Part shown: piece after piece, positions 7,802-13,961 of the stretch | Position numbering within the stretch: the stretch's first letter is position 1 | Layout: the number at the start of each line of letters is the position of its first letter | IMG/VR virus record: IMGVR_UViG_3300032240_000728 | Location: 1 to 24,333 of that record | Reading direction: 5' to 3' (one strand) | DNA length: 24,333 bases | Source: a virus | The notes under the pieces: generated by a model | The model's database searches: none | Told to the model about the DNA's origin: nothing | The model's input: the letters and a program-made list of their open reading frames with translations, nothing else | Made by a program: the position numbers and the translations under genes

Positions 7802-8257
7802 TTAGGCGGTGGCGGCTTGGCGCAGCGAGCGGCGCAGCATATTGCCGAGGTTCATGCGCTGCATGCCGGGGTTGAGGTGGCCGAAGCGGTCCATCAGATC
7901 GGGAATCGATGTGCCGGTCGCGTTGGAGACGGTCGCGTAGACGGTGGTCAGGGTCAGGGGGCGCAGGGCTATGGCCACCGTGTCGCCCTTGTCGATCGAA
8001 CGCTTGGTCGTGCCCTCGGTCGTCAGCGCCTTGTAGGCCTCGTACTGGGGCAGGTACCCGGCGTAGACGACGCCGTTCTTGCGCTCCTCGATCAGGCGGG
8101 CGGTGGTGGGGGCGGTGATCGTGGTGTGGGCCGAGAGTGCCCCGTTGCGCACGTGGAGCGAATCGCCGCCGCCGATGTCGCGCACTGTGGTCCAGCCGCC
8201 TTTAACGCTAACGACTTCGACTTGGAGACCGGTCTTGGTGATGGTAGCTACTTTCAT
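7802..8257 (-). CDS. Hypothetical protein, 151 residues
   Basis: First gene of the module driven by the promoter at 8293-8321. The first 55 residues are beta-rich with alternating Val/Thr (MKVATITKTGLQVEVVSVKG), possibly a small barrel. The middle (RKNGVVYAGYLPQYEAYKAL) and the C-terminal basic helix (GHLNPGMQRMNLGNMLRRSL) look conserved, and I recall similar C-termini in other phage proteins without known function. GAGGAC precedes the ATG. No catalytic motif is evident. The basic C-terminus could bind nucleic acid. Confidence 0.6.
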   Translation of the reverse strand: MKVATITKTGLQVEVVSVKGGWTTVRDIGGGDSLHVRNGALSAHTTITAPTTARLIEERKNGVVYAGYLPQYEAYKALTTEGTTKRSIDKGDTVAIALRPLTLTTVYATVSNATGTSIPDLMDRFGHLNPGMQRMNLGNMLRRSLRQAATA

Positions 8258-8292
8258 GATTATGTCCTCTATTGGTTGGTTGAAAAGATTCT

Positions 8293-8321
8293 ATTATAGC
8301 ACGTGTGCAATAGGTCGTCAA
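8293..8321 (-). promoter_or_regulatory. Strong sigma70-type promoter P1
   Basis: TTGACG, 17-base spacer, TATAAT on the minus strand, with TG one base before the -10 (extended -10). The spacer holds CACACGTG next to the -10, matching CACNNGTG seen in sister promoters. The leader TTTTCAACCAACCAATAGAG follows. The -35 contains the TGA stop of the upstream 98-residue gene. Confidence 0.9.
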
Positions 8322-8614
8322 TTATTTCCTGCGACAAGCTCTGTCGCATTTGCGACACCGGAGGGGTCGAAGATCGTGGCGACGTACTCGGCCACGTTCT
8401 CGTCCCAGTGCGCGGCGGGCCAGTGGACCACGTACCCGTCCTCGTTCACCGACAGCCGGATTAGCGCTCCGGATTTGGGCAGGTCGTCCATGTTCGACCC
8501 CACGGGAATGAAAGTCGATACGCAGGGAGTGGCGGTCGCGCCGTACCACAGCACGGGGAGCCCCCGGTTGGCGATCGCGTCGATCAGGTCGGCGGTGGTG
8601 TTCAGTATCATCAT
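8318..8614 (-). CDS. Hypothetical protein, 98 residues
   Basis: Not recognised. It starts MMILNTTADLIDAIANRGLP, a short beta strand then a helix. It continues with a beta-rich middle (PVLWYGATATPCVSTFIPVG) and an acidic, Trp-containing end (GYVVHWPAAHWDENVAEYVA). It looks like a small folded alpha/beta protein. The first ATG overlaps the stop of the preceding gene as ATGA, and the second ATG follows directly. GAGG lies eight bases upstream. Its own stop codon sits inside the -35 hexamer of promoter P1. The longer open frame upstream is a shadow of the neighbour. Confidence 0.6.
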   Translation of the reverse strand: MMILNTTADLIDAIANRGLPVLWYGATATPCVSTFIPVGSNMDDLPKSGALIRLSVNEDGYVVHWPAAHWDENVAEYVATIFDPSGVANATELVAGNN

Positions 8615-8853
8615 GGGTAGGCCCTCATTTTCTTTAGCTCTTGCACATTTTTGCGGATTTCCATCTGCCGGTCCCGGATCGCGTCGATCTCGGCCCACAG
8701 CTTGACGATGTACGGGTCGGTGTACGGCACGTCCGAGCGCGCTTGCAGGGCCGAGTAGCAATCGGCCATGGCGCAGACGCATTCGTAGGCTCCGGCGTTC
8801 GCGAATTTCTCGCGGAACGCGTCGCACATTTCTCGGTACGACTGCGCCAGCAT
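8611..8853 (-). CDS. Small hypothetical protein, 80 residues, helical
   Basis: Not recognised. Predicted all-helical, with three Cys in the first half (YECVCAMADCYSALQ) and a charged C-terminal helix (IDAIRDRQMEIRKNVQELKK) that could be a short coiled coil. The Cys spacing does not form a recognisable zinc site. It starts at the TAATG junction with the preceding gene and is the middle gene of the three-gene module behind P2. Confidence 0.6.
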   Translation of the reverse strand: MLAQSYREMCDAFREKFANAGAYECVCAMADCYSALQARSDVPYTDPYIVKLWAEIDAIRDRQMEIRKNVQELKKMRAYP

Positions 8854-9119
8854 TATACGCCCTCCACGGAGCCGACCAATTCGCCGTCCATCACATCGAA
8901 CAGCACGGATTTCGCGATGTTCAGCGTTTGGCGTGCGCGCTCCACGTCGCCGTGCGCCATTAGCTCTTGCGCGTCGGACATCAATCCGGCGATGACCATA
9001 TTAGCGCCGGAGACCTTGTAGGTCGGGTAATCCCGCATCTGTGCTTTCCATCCGTCGATGTCGGCGATGCCGTACATGCGCATATTGCGGTCGATCCATT
9101 CGGTGGTTAGTGTGGTCAT
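8853..9119 (-). CDS. Hypothetical protein, 88 residues, helical
   Basis: First gene of the module behind promoter P2. It begins MTTLTTEWIDRNMRMYGIAD and is mostly helical, with the segment MVIAGLMSDAQELMAHGDVE resembling a helix-turn-helix repeat (helical hairpin) rather than a DNA-binding fold. GAGGAC precedes the ATG at normal spacing. I do not recognise a family. Size and position suggest an early accessory protein. Confidence 0.6.
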   Translation of the reverse strand: MTTLTTEWIDRNMRMYGIADIDGWKAQMRDYPTYKVSGANMVIAGLMSDAQELMAHGDVERARQTLNIAKSVLFDVMDGELVGSVEGV

Positions 9120-9152
9120 TGGAGTGTCCTCTATCGGTGGTTAAAAGACTTT

Positions 9153-9181
9153 ATTATAACACCAGTGCTACAGGCTGTCAA
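9153..9181 (-). promoter_or_regulatory. Strong sigma70-type promoter P2
   Basis: TTGACA, 17-base spacer, TATAAT with extended TGT before the -10: consensus in both hexamers. The spacer ends GCACTGGTGT, matching the CACNNGTG pattern. The leader CTTTTAACCACCGATAGAGG follows. The promoter lies across the end of the 242-residue gene, whose TAG is in the spacer. Confidence 0.92.
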
Positions 9182-9896
9182 GTATTGTCTCCAGCGCCGT
9201 AAGCCCACCGTTGCAGTAGTGCAACACTCCGTATTTGCGCCACCGCTCTTGCACGACGTGGGAGACGAATCGGGTCATCATCACGATGTGCGCCCGCTGC
9301 GATGGGGCGCGTCGCGCCGCCTCGTCCGAGTCCAGGTAGTCGATATCGAGCCGGTCGCCGTATTTCTCGCGCAGCGCGTTCCCCATCTGCGGCTGCACGC
9401 CGAGTAGCCAAACGCCGGGGCGGGCCTTGCTCGCACTAGTGCTCGATTGCGGGATGACGACCGCCGGTGCGGCCTTCTCCGGAGTCGCTTGGGGAAGCTG
9501 CAGCAGGACCCGCTCGACCACTCGATCCGCCACTTGGTCGGCGATGGCGTCCAATAGCTGCTCCAATACCCTCGCGAGCCCTCCGGAGGGGTCTTCCTTG
9601 GCCTTCGGCGCGGGGGCCGGTACATCAATAGGGGCGGGCGCTTGCGGGGCCTTCTCGGGCTTCTTCTCGGCCTGTCGCTTGCTGAATTTCGCCGCTTGGG
9701 TCTGCGCCTGCTCCAGCGCCATCTTGTAGTTGAATACCCGCTGGTCGGTCATCACCACTCGGCGACCCGGTGAGAGCACTTCCTGCGCATGCTGCAGCGC
9801 TACCTTTCGCTGCATGTCGCCCCGAATGCAGAAAAGCTCGAAAAGCCGGTCGTTTACAAGCTGGCGCTCGTGTTGGGTCCATACTATGCGTGCCAT
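9168..9896 (-). CDS. Two-domain protein with DUF2325-like C-terminus
   Basis: This 242-residue protein has a helical N-terminal domain (residues 1-75), a Pro/Ala/Lys linker (about 76-103) and a short amphipathic helix (LARVLEQLLDAIADQVADRV). A second linker leads to a compact C-terminal domain (about 160-242). That domain runs GVWLLGVQ, RAHIVMMTRFVSHVVQERW, then YCNGGLTALETIL. It resembles DUF2325, a small Rossmann-like family of unknown function with a conserved His after an aliphatic strand and a terminal GG/SG-x-L helix. One linker segment is encoded by a short GC-rich DNA repeat (9575-9605). A terminator and a weak promoter precede the gene. The DUF2325 link is from pattern memory only. 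Confidence 0.6.
   Translation of the reverse strand: MARIVWTQHERQLVNDRLFELFCIRGDMQRKVALQHAQEVLSPGRRVVMTDQRVFNYKMALEQAQTQAAKFSKRQAEKKPEKAPQAPAPIDVPAPAPKAKEDPSGGLARVLEQLLDAIADQVADRVVERVLLQLPQATPEKAAPAVVIPQSSTSASKARPGVWLLGVQPQMGNALREKYGDRLDIDYLDSDEAARRAPSQRAHIVMMTRFVSHVVQERWRKYGVLHYCNGGLTALETILDSL
9575..9605. repeat. GC-rich dispersed repeat, copy A
   Basis: Plus-strand core CCCTCCGGAGGGGTCT. The first 16 or so bases are nearly self-complementary (CCCTCCGGAGGG). It matches 6937-6967 at 26 of 31 positions, and encodes part of the linker of the 242-residue protein in a different reading frame from the other copy. Confidence 0.5.
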
Positions 9897-9925
9897 CGTC
9901 GTTAGTCCTCTATAGGTTCGTGGTT

Positions 9926-9949
9926 AAAAAGCGGGGGCCGAAGCCCCCG
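9926..9949 (-). terminator. Strong intrinsic terminator with UUCG loop
   Basis: On the minus strand CGGGGGC-TTCG-GCCCCCG is a perfect seven-pair stem with a UUCG tetraloop, followed by CTTTTT. It lies between the DUF932 gene stop (9970) and the start of the 242-residue gene (9896). It should end most transcripts from promoter P3. Confidence 0.92.
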
Positions 9950-9968
9950 AATAGACAACTGCAGGGCG

Positions 9969-9977
9969 ATTATACCA
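9969..9977 (-). promoter_or_regulatory. Weak extended -10 promoter upstream of the terminator
   Basis: TGG-TATAAT on the minus strand, a perfect -10 with an extended TG. No good -35 is seen 16-18 bases upstream. The TATAAT includes the TAA stop of the DUF932 gene. A transcript from here would meet the UUCG terminator hairpin within about 20 bases, then the common leader (TTTTTAACCACG, TATAGAGGAC), so attenuation is possible. Confidence 0.4.
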
Positions 9978-10947
9978 TCGCCAGCGCGGTATCGAGCGCG
10001 TCGCGTTTCAGTCTCGCGCCCGCCCCGAACCATGCCGATTGCAGTCGCGTGTCGCGCGATGCCGCTTTGCGCTCGTGGTCCGCGAATCGGGTGACCGCGT
10101 TGAGCAGTCCCCACGCCGTGCCGGTCGCCGTCTTCGTGCGCTGGCCGATGCCGTCGAGGTAGATCTTCGTCACCATTTCGATCATCGGGCGCTTGGTCGC
10201 GATGTCCACCGTGTCGGCGTCCGCGCCGTAGAACACGTCGAGGAAATAGCGGGTCGCCTCCTCCTTGGACACCTTGCGTTTGGTCAGCGTCGTGGCGTTC
10301 GTCTTGAACGCGTCCCATGCGCCGCCCACCAGTCCGAGGTCGGTTTTGAATCGGGTCGGGTTGAAATCGGTGCTGTGCGGCACGCGAATTTGGCCCGATT
10401 TGTTCCCCACCGCGATCGAGAGCGTATTGTTGCATACCACGCGGGTGGTGGTGAATTGGGCCACGTTCGAGAGGGACCCGTCGCACGAGGTGGCCAGCAG
10501 CAGGTAGGGCAGCACTACGTCGCCGCCGCCCACGTCGAACGAATCATCAGCGCGGGCCAGTGCCCAATACTGGGAGCCGCCGCGCAGCATACCGGCGGTC
10601 TCCATGCGAAAGCCGCCGACCTCGCACAGGTCGCGGAAGAATTCCATGACGGCGCGGGGCTGCGTGATGTGGTAATTGCTCGACATCACCGACAGCGGCG
10701 CACCCGTGTCGGAGCGGTACAGCGCCCAGCGGGCCGGGACGGTCTGCATACGCACCGGGGCGTCATTCTCGTCGCGTACCTCGTAGGCGATCGCGCCGCG
10801 TTTCACCTCCCAGTCAAAGCCCGCCTCGCGGGTCCATGTGTCGATCGTCGCGTCCGGGGTCAGCGCCTGACCGAGCCCGTGCCACGGGGTTTCGCCGACG
10901 TAGGCCATGTTTGCGCGAGCATTGGAGAAGTCGAGTTCGTGTGCCAT
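9970..10947 (-). CDS. DUF932 phage/plasmid-like protein
   Basis: This 325-residue protein matches the DUF932 or TIGR03299 family by its N-terminus: FSNARANMAYVGETPWHGLG (residues 6-25), with the hallmark PWHGLG. The next region (YEVRDENDAPVRMQ, then WALYRSDTGAPLSVMSSNYH) and the middle (TTRVVCNNTLSIAV) also fit. The family is frequent in phages and plasmids and its biochemical role is unknown. It is the third gene after promoter P3 and is followed by a strong terminator. AAGGA precedes the ATG. Full length for the family; nothing appears missing. Confidence 0.85.
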   Translation of the reverse strand: MAHELDFSNARANMAYVGETPWHGLGQALTPDATIDTWTREAGFDWEVKRGAIAYEVRDENDAPVRMQTVPARWALYRSDTGAPLSVMSSNYHITQPRAVMEFFRDLCEVGGFRMETAGMLRGGSQYWALARADDSFDVGGGDVVLPYLLLATSCDGSLSNVAQFTTTRVVCNNTLSIAVGNKSGQIRVPHSTDFNPTRFKTDLGLVGGAWDAFKTNATTLTKRKVSKEEATRYFLDVFYGADADTVDIATKRPMIEMVTKIYLDGIGQRTKTATGTAWGLLNAVTRFADHERKAASRDTRLQSAWFGAGARLKRDALDTALAMV

Positions 10948-10964
10948 AATGTATAGTCCTTAAT

Positions 10965-11057
10965 TTAGATGGTTGATGCGATTGATGCCAGGATTACGAG
11001 ACCGACCAGCATGATGACGCTGGCGGTCCACAGGAGTGCGTCGACGACGCGCTTCAT
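10965..11057 (-). CDS. Predicted 30-residue single-pass membrane protein
   Basis: The frame reads MKRVVDALLWTASVIMLVGL followed by VILASIASTI. Residues 8-30 are an unbroken hydrophobic helix after a basic N-terminus, so it should insert in the inner membrane with its N-terminus in the cytoplasm. Its ATG overlaps the stop of the preceding gene as ATGA, and it ends 17 bases before the DUF932 start. Junction type and composition make a real gene likely despite its size. Function unknown. Confidence 0.6.
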   Translation of the reverse strand: MKRVVDALLWTASVIMLVGLVILASIASTI

Positions 11058-11350
11058 TTAACGATGTCCATCTGGTCGATGTTCATCTTCACGACTTCCA
11101 CGAGGTGGGCCGCGATCCACGCCTCGCCCAGTGCTGCGCGGGCTGCGGCGGTATCCATCGAGCGGGCGGTCGTAAACTTGATCGCCACTTGATAGTGCTC
11201 GCCTCGGTAGGTCGCCTCGCCACCCTTGCGGAAGATCTCTTTCAAGTACTTCTCGCGGGCGGTCAGGGCGCGAAGCTGGTCGCGCACTTGGGCTAGCTCG
11301 TCCACCATTGCGGTGGTGATTACTGCGGGCTTGTCGATTGTCTTTGCCAT
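11054..11350 (-). CDS. Hypothetical protein, 98 residues
   Basis: First gene behind promoter P3. The ATG at 11350 is chosen because GAGGAC precedes it; a longer frame to 11389 would start inside the promoter leader. The protein has an N-terminal helix, possibly coiled coil (MVDELAQVRDQLRALTAREK), and a basic middle (FRKGGEATYRGEHYQVAIKF). The C-terminus follows an alternating pattern (AARAALGEAWIAAHLVEVVK). I do not recognise it. The middle looks like a small beta hairpin and could bind nucleic acid, which is inference. Confidence 0.6.
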   Translation of the reverse strand: MAKTIDKPAVITTAMVDELAQVRDQLRALTAREKYLKEIFRKGGEATYRGEHYQVAIKFTTARSMDTAAARAALGEAWIAAHLVEVVKMNIDQMDIVK

Positions 11351-11388
11351 CTTGATATGTCCTCTATCGGTTGGTTGGTGAAGGCTCA

Positions 11389-11417
11389 ATTATAACACGG
11401 ATCCAATATCTTGTCAA
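11389..11417 (-). promoter_or_regulatory. Strong sigma70-type promoter P3
   Basis: TTGACA, 17-base spacer, TATAAT, with extended TGT. The spacer ends GGATCCGTGT, a partial fit to the CACNNGTG element. The leader CTTCACCAACCAACCGATAG follows, then AGGACAT. The TGA of the upstream DUF6378-like gene lies inside the -35. Confidence 0.92.
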
Positions 11418-11695
11418 TCCCCCCTGCGTCCGATTCGGTCCGCGACGATTTGCGCATACCCAGCGATATCGACCCACGAATCGAGATGGTTCGGGTCGCC
11501 GTTCATGATGCGCGAAATCTTGTGCAGGATCATTTCCATCGATTCGCGCTGGTGCGGCTCCATCCGCTCCCAATTGGGCAGTGCGCGCAGGTAGGACTTC
11601 AAATCCTGAGCGATGACGCCCTGCACGGTAAAATCCCCGTAGGACGCACCCCGCTCGGTGATAATGACCTTGAGGTCAGGCTTCGACTGCGACAT
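11414..11695 (-). CDS. DUF6378-like protein, possible all-alpha NTP pyrophosphohydrolase relative
   Basis: This 93-residue protein shows the layout I associate with the phage DUF6378 family: RGASYGDFTVQG (residues 15-26), the helix MEMILHKISRIMNGDP (54-68) and DSWVDIAGYAQIVADRI (72-88). The paired acidic helices recall the MazG-type fold, in which Glu and Asp bind magnesium. Its small size and lack of a clear EExxE motif leave activity unproven. It is the third gene after promoter P4, overlapping the 395-residue gene by 20 bases. If active it would be a second nucleotide-pool enzyme beside MazZ. Confidence 0.6.
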   Translation of the reverse strand: MSQSKPDLKVIITERGASYGDFTVQGVIAQDLKSYLRALPNWERMEPHQRESMEMILHKISRIMNGDPNHLDSWVDIAGYAQIVADRIGRRGD

Positions 11696-12863
11696 GCGCC
11701 AGTCCCCCCTTCTTGTACCGGCCCTTCAGCGCCTCGTCCGCGCCGGGGTAGCTCAGCAGGTCTTGCACGATCTCCTCGGTCGTCTTGCCCTCCTGCAATC
11801 CCCGCAGCAACGCCTCGGTCGTTCCCGATCGCCCGACGATGCCGGTGCCGAATCCGGACCGAATGTCCCGGCTTCCCTTATCCGATGCCAGCGAGCCCCG
11901 AGTGCGAGCCACGTACTCTTTGAGCTTGTCCAAATCCATCGGGTGCGCCGCATCCATCAGCTCGTGCTCGCCGGGTATCGCACCGAGGTAGCCGTAGTCC
12001 GGCACCGTGTTGGCCTTGATCGCTTGCATCTCTTTCAGCGCCAGCAGCCCCGTTTTCGCCTCGTCGTTGTACCGGCTCGCGGCCATCGCGTCCAGATTCT
12101 TGGCCGTGTCGAGCGGGTGGCCCGAAAGCGAAGATTCGAGTGCGCGATCGGACGCGTCGGCGCTGCTGCCGGTGATGATGGGGTCGTAGGGGTTGAGGTC
12201 GTAGTGGCGGCCTTCGAACAGCGGCACATGCTTGTAATCCCCATGCGCTAAGCCGTGCGACATCACGTTGCCGGGGCGACGCATTTGGTTCACACCGGTC
12301 AAAATGTCGAGGTAGTTCATGTCCCCACCAGCCCGAATCGCATCGAGAACCGCCGCGTACCCGGTACGTCCCAGTCCGGCGGGCATTTGCATCGTGTCGA
12401 GGTTGAACGCCATCGGGGGATTGCCGTTCACTTGCGGTAGCCGGTTCAACTGCGCAAGCTGCGAGGGATCGTCCACATTCTTCGCCTCTTTGCCCTTCAT
12501 GTAGATGCGCCCCTCTTCGTCTCCGGTGCGCTTATTGGTGAACGTCATCACCCCTTGCTCGGGCAATTCACCCCGCGATAGTCGGCGAATGTTCTCGATT
12601 TGGCGCGACGGATTGCCCACCGGCAACAGCTTGTAGGTCAACGGGTCCCCGCTGCTGCCCACAAATCGGCCCTCGCGTTGCATTCGAGTGAGCACCTCGA
12701 TCGGCGTCTCGCCCGGTCGTATAGCGCGCTCGGCGCTCGAAATCGCTTGCGCTCCGGGTCGCTGGGCCAGCAGCGCGTGGCCGCGCCCAACGCCCTCCAT
12801 CAGATCATGAAAGCTCAGGCTCGCGGGATTGGGCTTGAACGTGTTTGGCTTTGGCATTGGCAT
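11676..12863 (-). CDS. Unknown 395-residue protein following the HDAC-like gene
   Basis: Not recognised. A low-complexity start (MPMPKPNTFKPNPASLSFHD) is followed by a helical region and a beta-rich part (MTFTNKRTGDEEGRIYMKGK). A Gly/Asp/Tyr-rich core has many conserved-looking turns (MNYLDILTGVNQMRRPGNVM, then HGLAHGDYKHVPLFEGRHYD). The C-terminus ends RYKKGGLAHVAVEA. A similar KGG motif occurs in the 408-residue protein beside the terminase, so a virion-associated role is possible. The ATG has an excellent ribosome binding site (GAGGT) that lies inside the HDAC-like gene, giving a 59-base overlap and pointing to coupled expression with that enzyme. Confidence 0.55.
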   Translation of the reverse strand: MPMPKPNTFKPNPASLSFHDLMEGVGRGHALLAQRPGAQAISSAERAIRPGETPIEVLTRMQREGRFVGSSGDPLTYKLLPVGNPSRQIENIRRLSRGELPEQGVMTFTNKRTGDEEGRIYMKGKEAKNVDDPSQLAQLNRLPQVNGNPPMAFNLDTMQMPAGLGRTGYAAVLDAIRAGGDMNYLDILTGVNQMRRPGNVMSHGLAHGDYKHVPLFEGRHYDLNPYDPIITGSSADASDRALESSLSGHPLDTAKNLDAMAASRYNDEAKTGLLALKEMQAIKANTVPDYGYLGAIPGEHELMDAAHPMDLDKLKEYVARTRGSLASDKGSRDIRSGFGTGIVGRSGTTEALLRGLQEGKTTEEIVQDLLSYPGADEALKGRYKKGGLAHVAVEA

Positions 12864-13692
12864 GTAGCACCTCGTCGGATTGTTGCAGTGTCATCAGATG
12901 GATGTCGATGGTGCGCTGCATCGGATCGGCGTACCCACCGGCCAGATTCCAGACGAGCGGAACGCCCGCATTGGTGGCGGCGAGGAATATCCCCCGATCA
13001 CGGCGTGCGAGTCCCATTAGCGACAGGTATCCGGCCCCATAGGGGTCGTCCTCCCAAGCGTCGGCTCCGGCCTGATACATAATTATACCCGGCTTGTGGC
13101 GCGAAATCAAGTCCCACGTCCAGTCGTACCACTCCTTGGTGCCGAATCCCGACTGCTCGTCACCCATCGTGCCCGCAGTATTGCCCCGCGTTACGTGCCG
13201 CACCTGCGCCCCCATCCCGTAGTGATCGATGATCGCCTGAGTCCCATTGCCGTAGTGCCCGTCGCCGTCGATGATAAGTACGCACCCAGCACCGGCACGC
13301 AGCGCGCGCTTGGCCGAGATCATCAGCCCGTTGAACGTGCAGTAGCCCCCACCATCGTTCCACGTGGCGTGGTGGAATCCCTGCGTCGCCGAGCACGAGA
13401 TGCCGCCGTTCTCCAGAGCGTGCCGGGTCGCGGCCCAGTGGCCAGCGGTCGTGTAGCGCAGCGCCTCGTTCACGTCGATGTCGCGATTGCCGAATCCGTT
13501 ATTGCGCTTGCGGAACATGACGTCGCGCACGTAGCCCAGATCGTGGACGGCGGCGATCTCCGAATTGTTGAAGGGTCGAAAATCCGACCGCACGTGTCGG
13601 TCGGACTGCGCGACGAATTCGGGGATCTTGTTCACCGAGATGAACGAGAATCCGACATCCTGCGCGGGGTGGTAGTAGATGGGTGTATGCAT
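12805..13692 (-). CDS. Histone-deacetylase-fold zinc amidohydrolase
   Basis: This 295-residue protein carries the full active site of the arginase/deacetylase superfamily in the right order. The His-His pair is in GFHHAT (His107, His108), followed by GGGYCTFNGL. Zinc ligands are Asp144 and His146 in IDGDGHYGNGTQ and Asp211 in QAGADAWEDDPYG, and the transition-state Tyr is in AGGY (Tyr254). Bacterial members remove acetyl groups from polyamines, lysines or small molecules. The N-terminus (MHTPIYYHPAQD) also fits bacterial members. It is the first gene after promoter P4 and is coupled to a protein of unknown function. No signal peptide, so it should act in the cytoplasm. The substrate cannot be read from the sequence. 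Confidence 0.88.
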   Translation of the reverse strand: MHTPIYYHPAQDVGFSFISVNKIPEFVAQSDRHVRSDFRPFNNSEIAAVHDLGYVRDVMFRKRNNGFGNRDIDVNEALRYTTAGHWAATRHALENGGISCSATQGFHHATWNDGGGYCTFNGLMISAKRALRAGAGCVLIIDGDGHYGNGTQAIIDHYGMGAQVRHVTRGNTAGTMGDEQSGFGTKEWYDWTWDLISRHKPGIIMYQAGADAWEDDPYGAGYLSLMGLARRDRGIFLAATNAGVPLVWNLAGGYADPMQRTIDIHLMTLQQSDEVLHANAKAKHVQAQSREPELS

Positions 13693-13700
13693 GCTATATA

Positions 13701-13961
13701 TTAGTCCTCTATGGTTGCTTTGGTGGGGGACGGATTATACCACGCGTGGGACAGTCTGTCAACCCCCGCACGCCGCCGATCGGCCCGGTTCGGGGCCTTC
13801 TTCTCGCGCTCGGCTCGCTCCAAGTCGCCCGAGTCCGGGGACTCGCGAGTGGTGAATCGAAAGTCGCAGTGCAAGCAGATCCGGCGACGCCGGGTCACTC
13901 CATTGGCGTTTTGGTATGTAGTGGACACCGAGGTGCCCTCGCCGCATTTGATACAGTTCAC
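13701..13961 (-). CDS. NrdR-like zinc-ribbon protein without ATP-cone
   Basis: From GTG at 13961, which overlaps the DatZ stop as GTGA, comes an 86-residue protein. Its first 40 residues match the zinc ribbon of NrdR, the repressor of ribonucleotide reductase genes: MNCIKCG (Cys3, Cys6), then GVTRRRRICLHCDFRFTTRE (Cys29, Cys32). NrdR's nucleotide-sensing ATP-cone is absent; a charged tail (DLERAEREKKAPNRADRRRA) replaces it. The last codons run through promoter P4 of the next module. It could bind NrdR-box-like DNA or interfere with host NrdR. A frame open further upstream is a shadow of DatZ. Confidence 0.7.
   Translation of the reverse strand: MNCIKCGEGTSVSTTYQNANGVTRRRRICLHCDFRFTTRESPDSGDLERAEREKKAPNRADRRRAGVDRLSHAWYNPSPTKATIED
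13734..13762 (-). promoter_or_regulatory. Strong sigma70-type promoter P4 of the HDAC-like module
   Basis: TTGACA, 17-base spacer, TATAAT, with extended TGG. The spacer ends with the perfect palindrome CCACGCGTGG directly before the -10, the best example of the CACNNGTG element. The promoter lies within the last codons of the zinc-ribbon gene. The leader shares ATAGAGGAC with the other modules. Confidence 0.92.
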
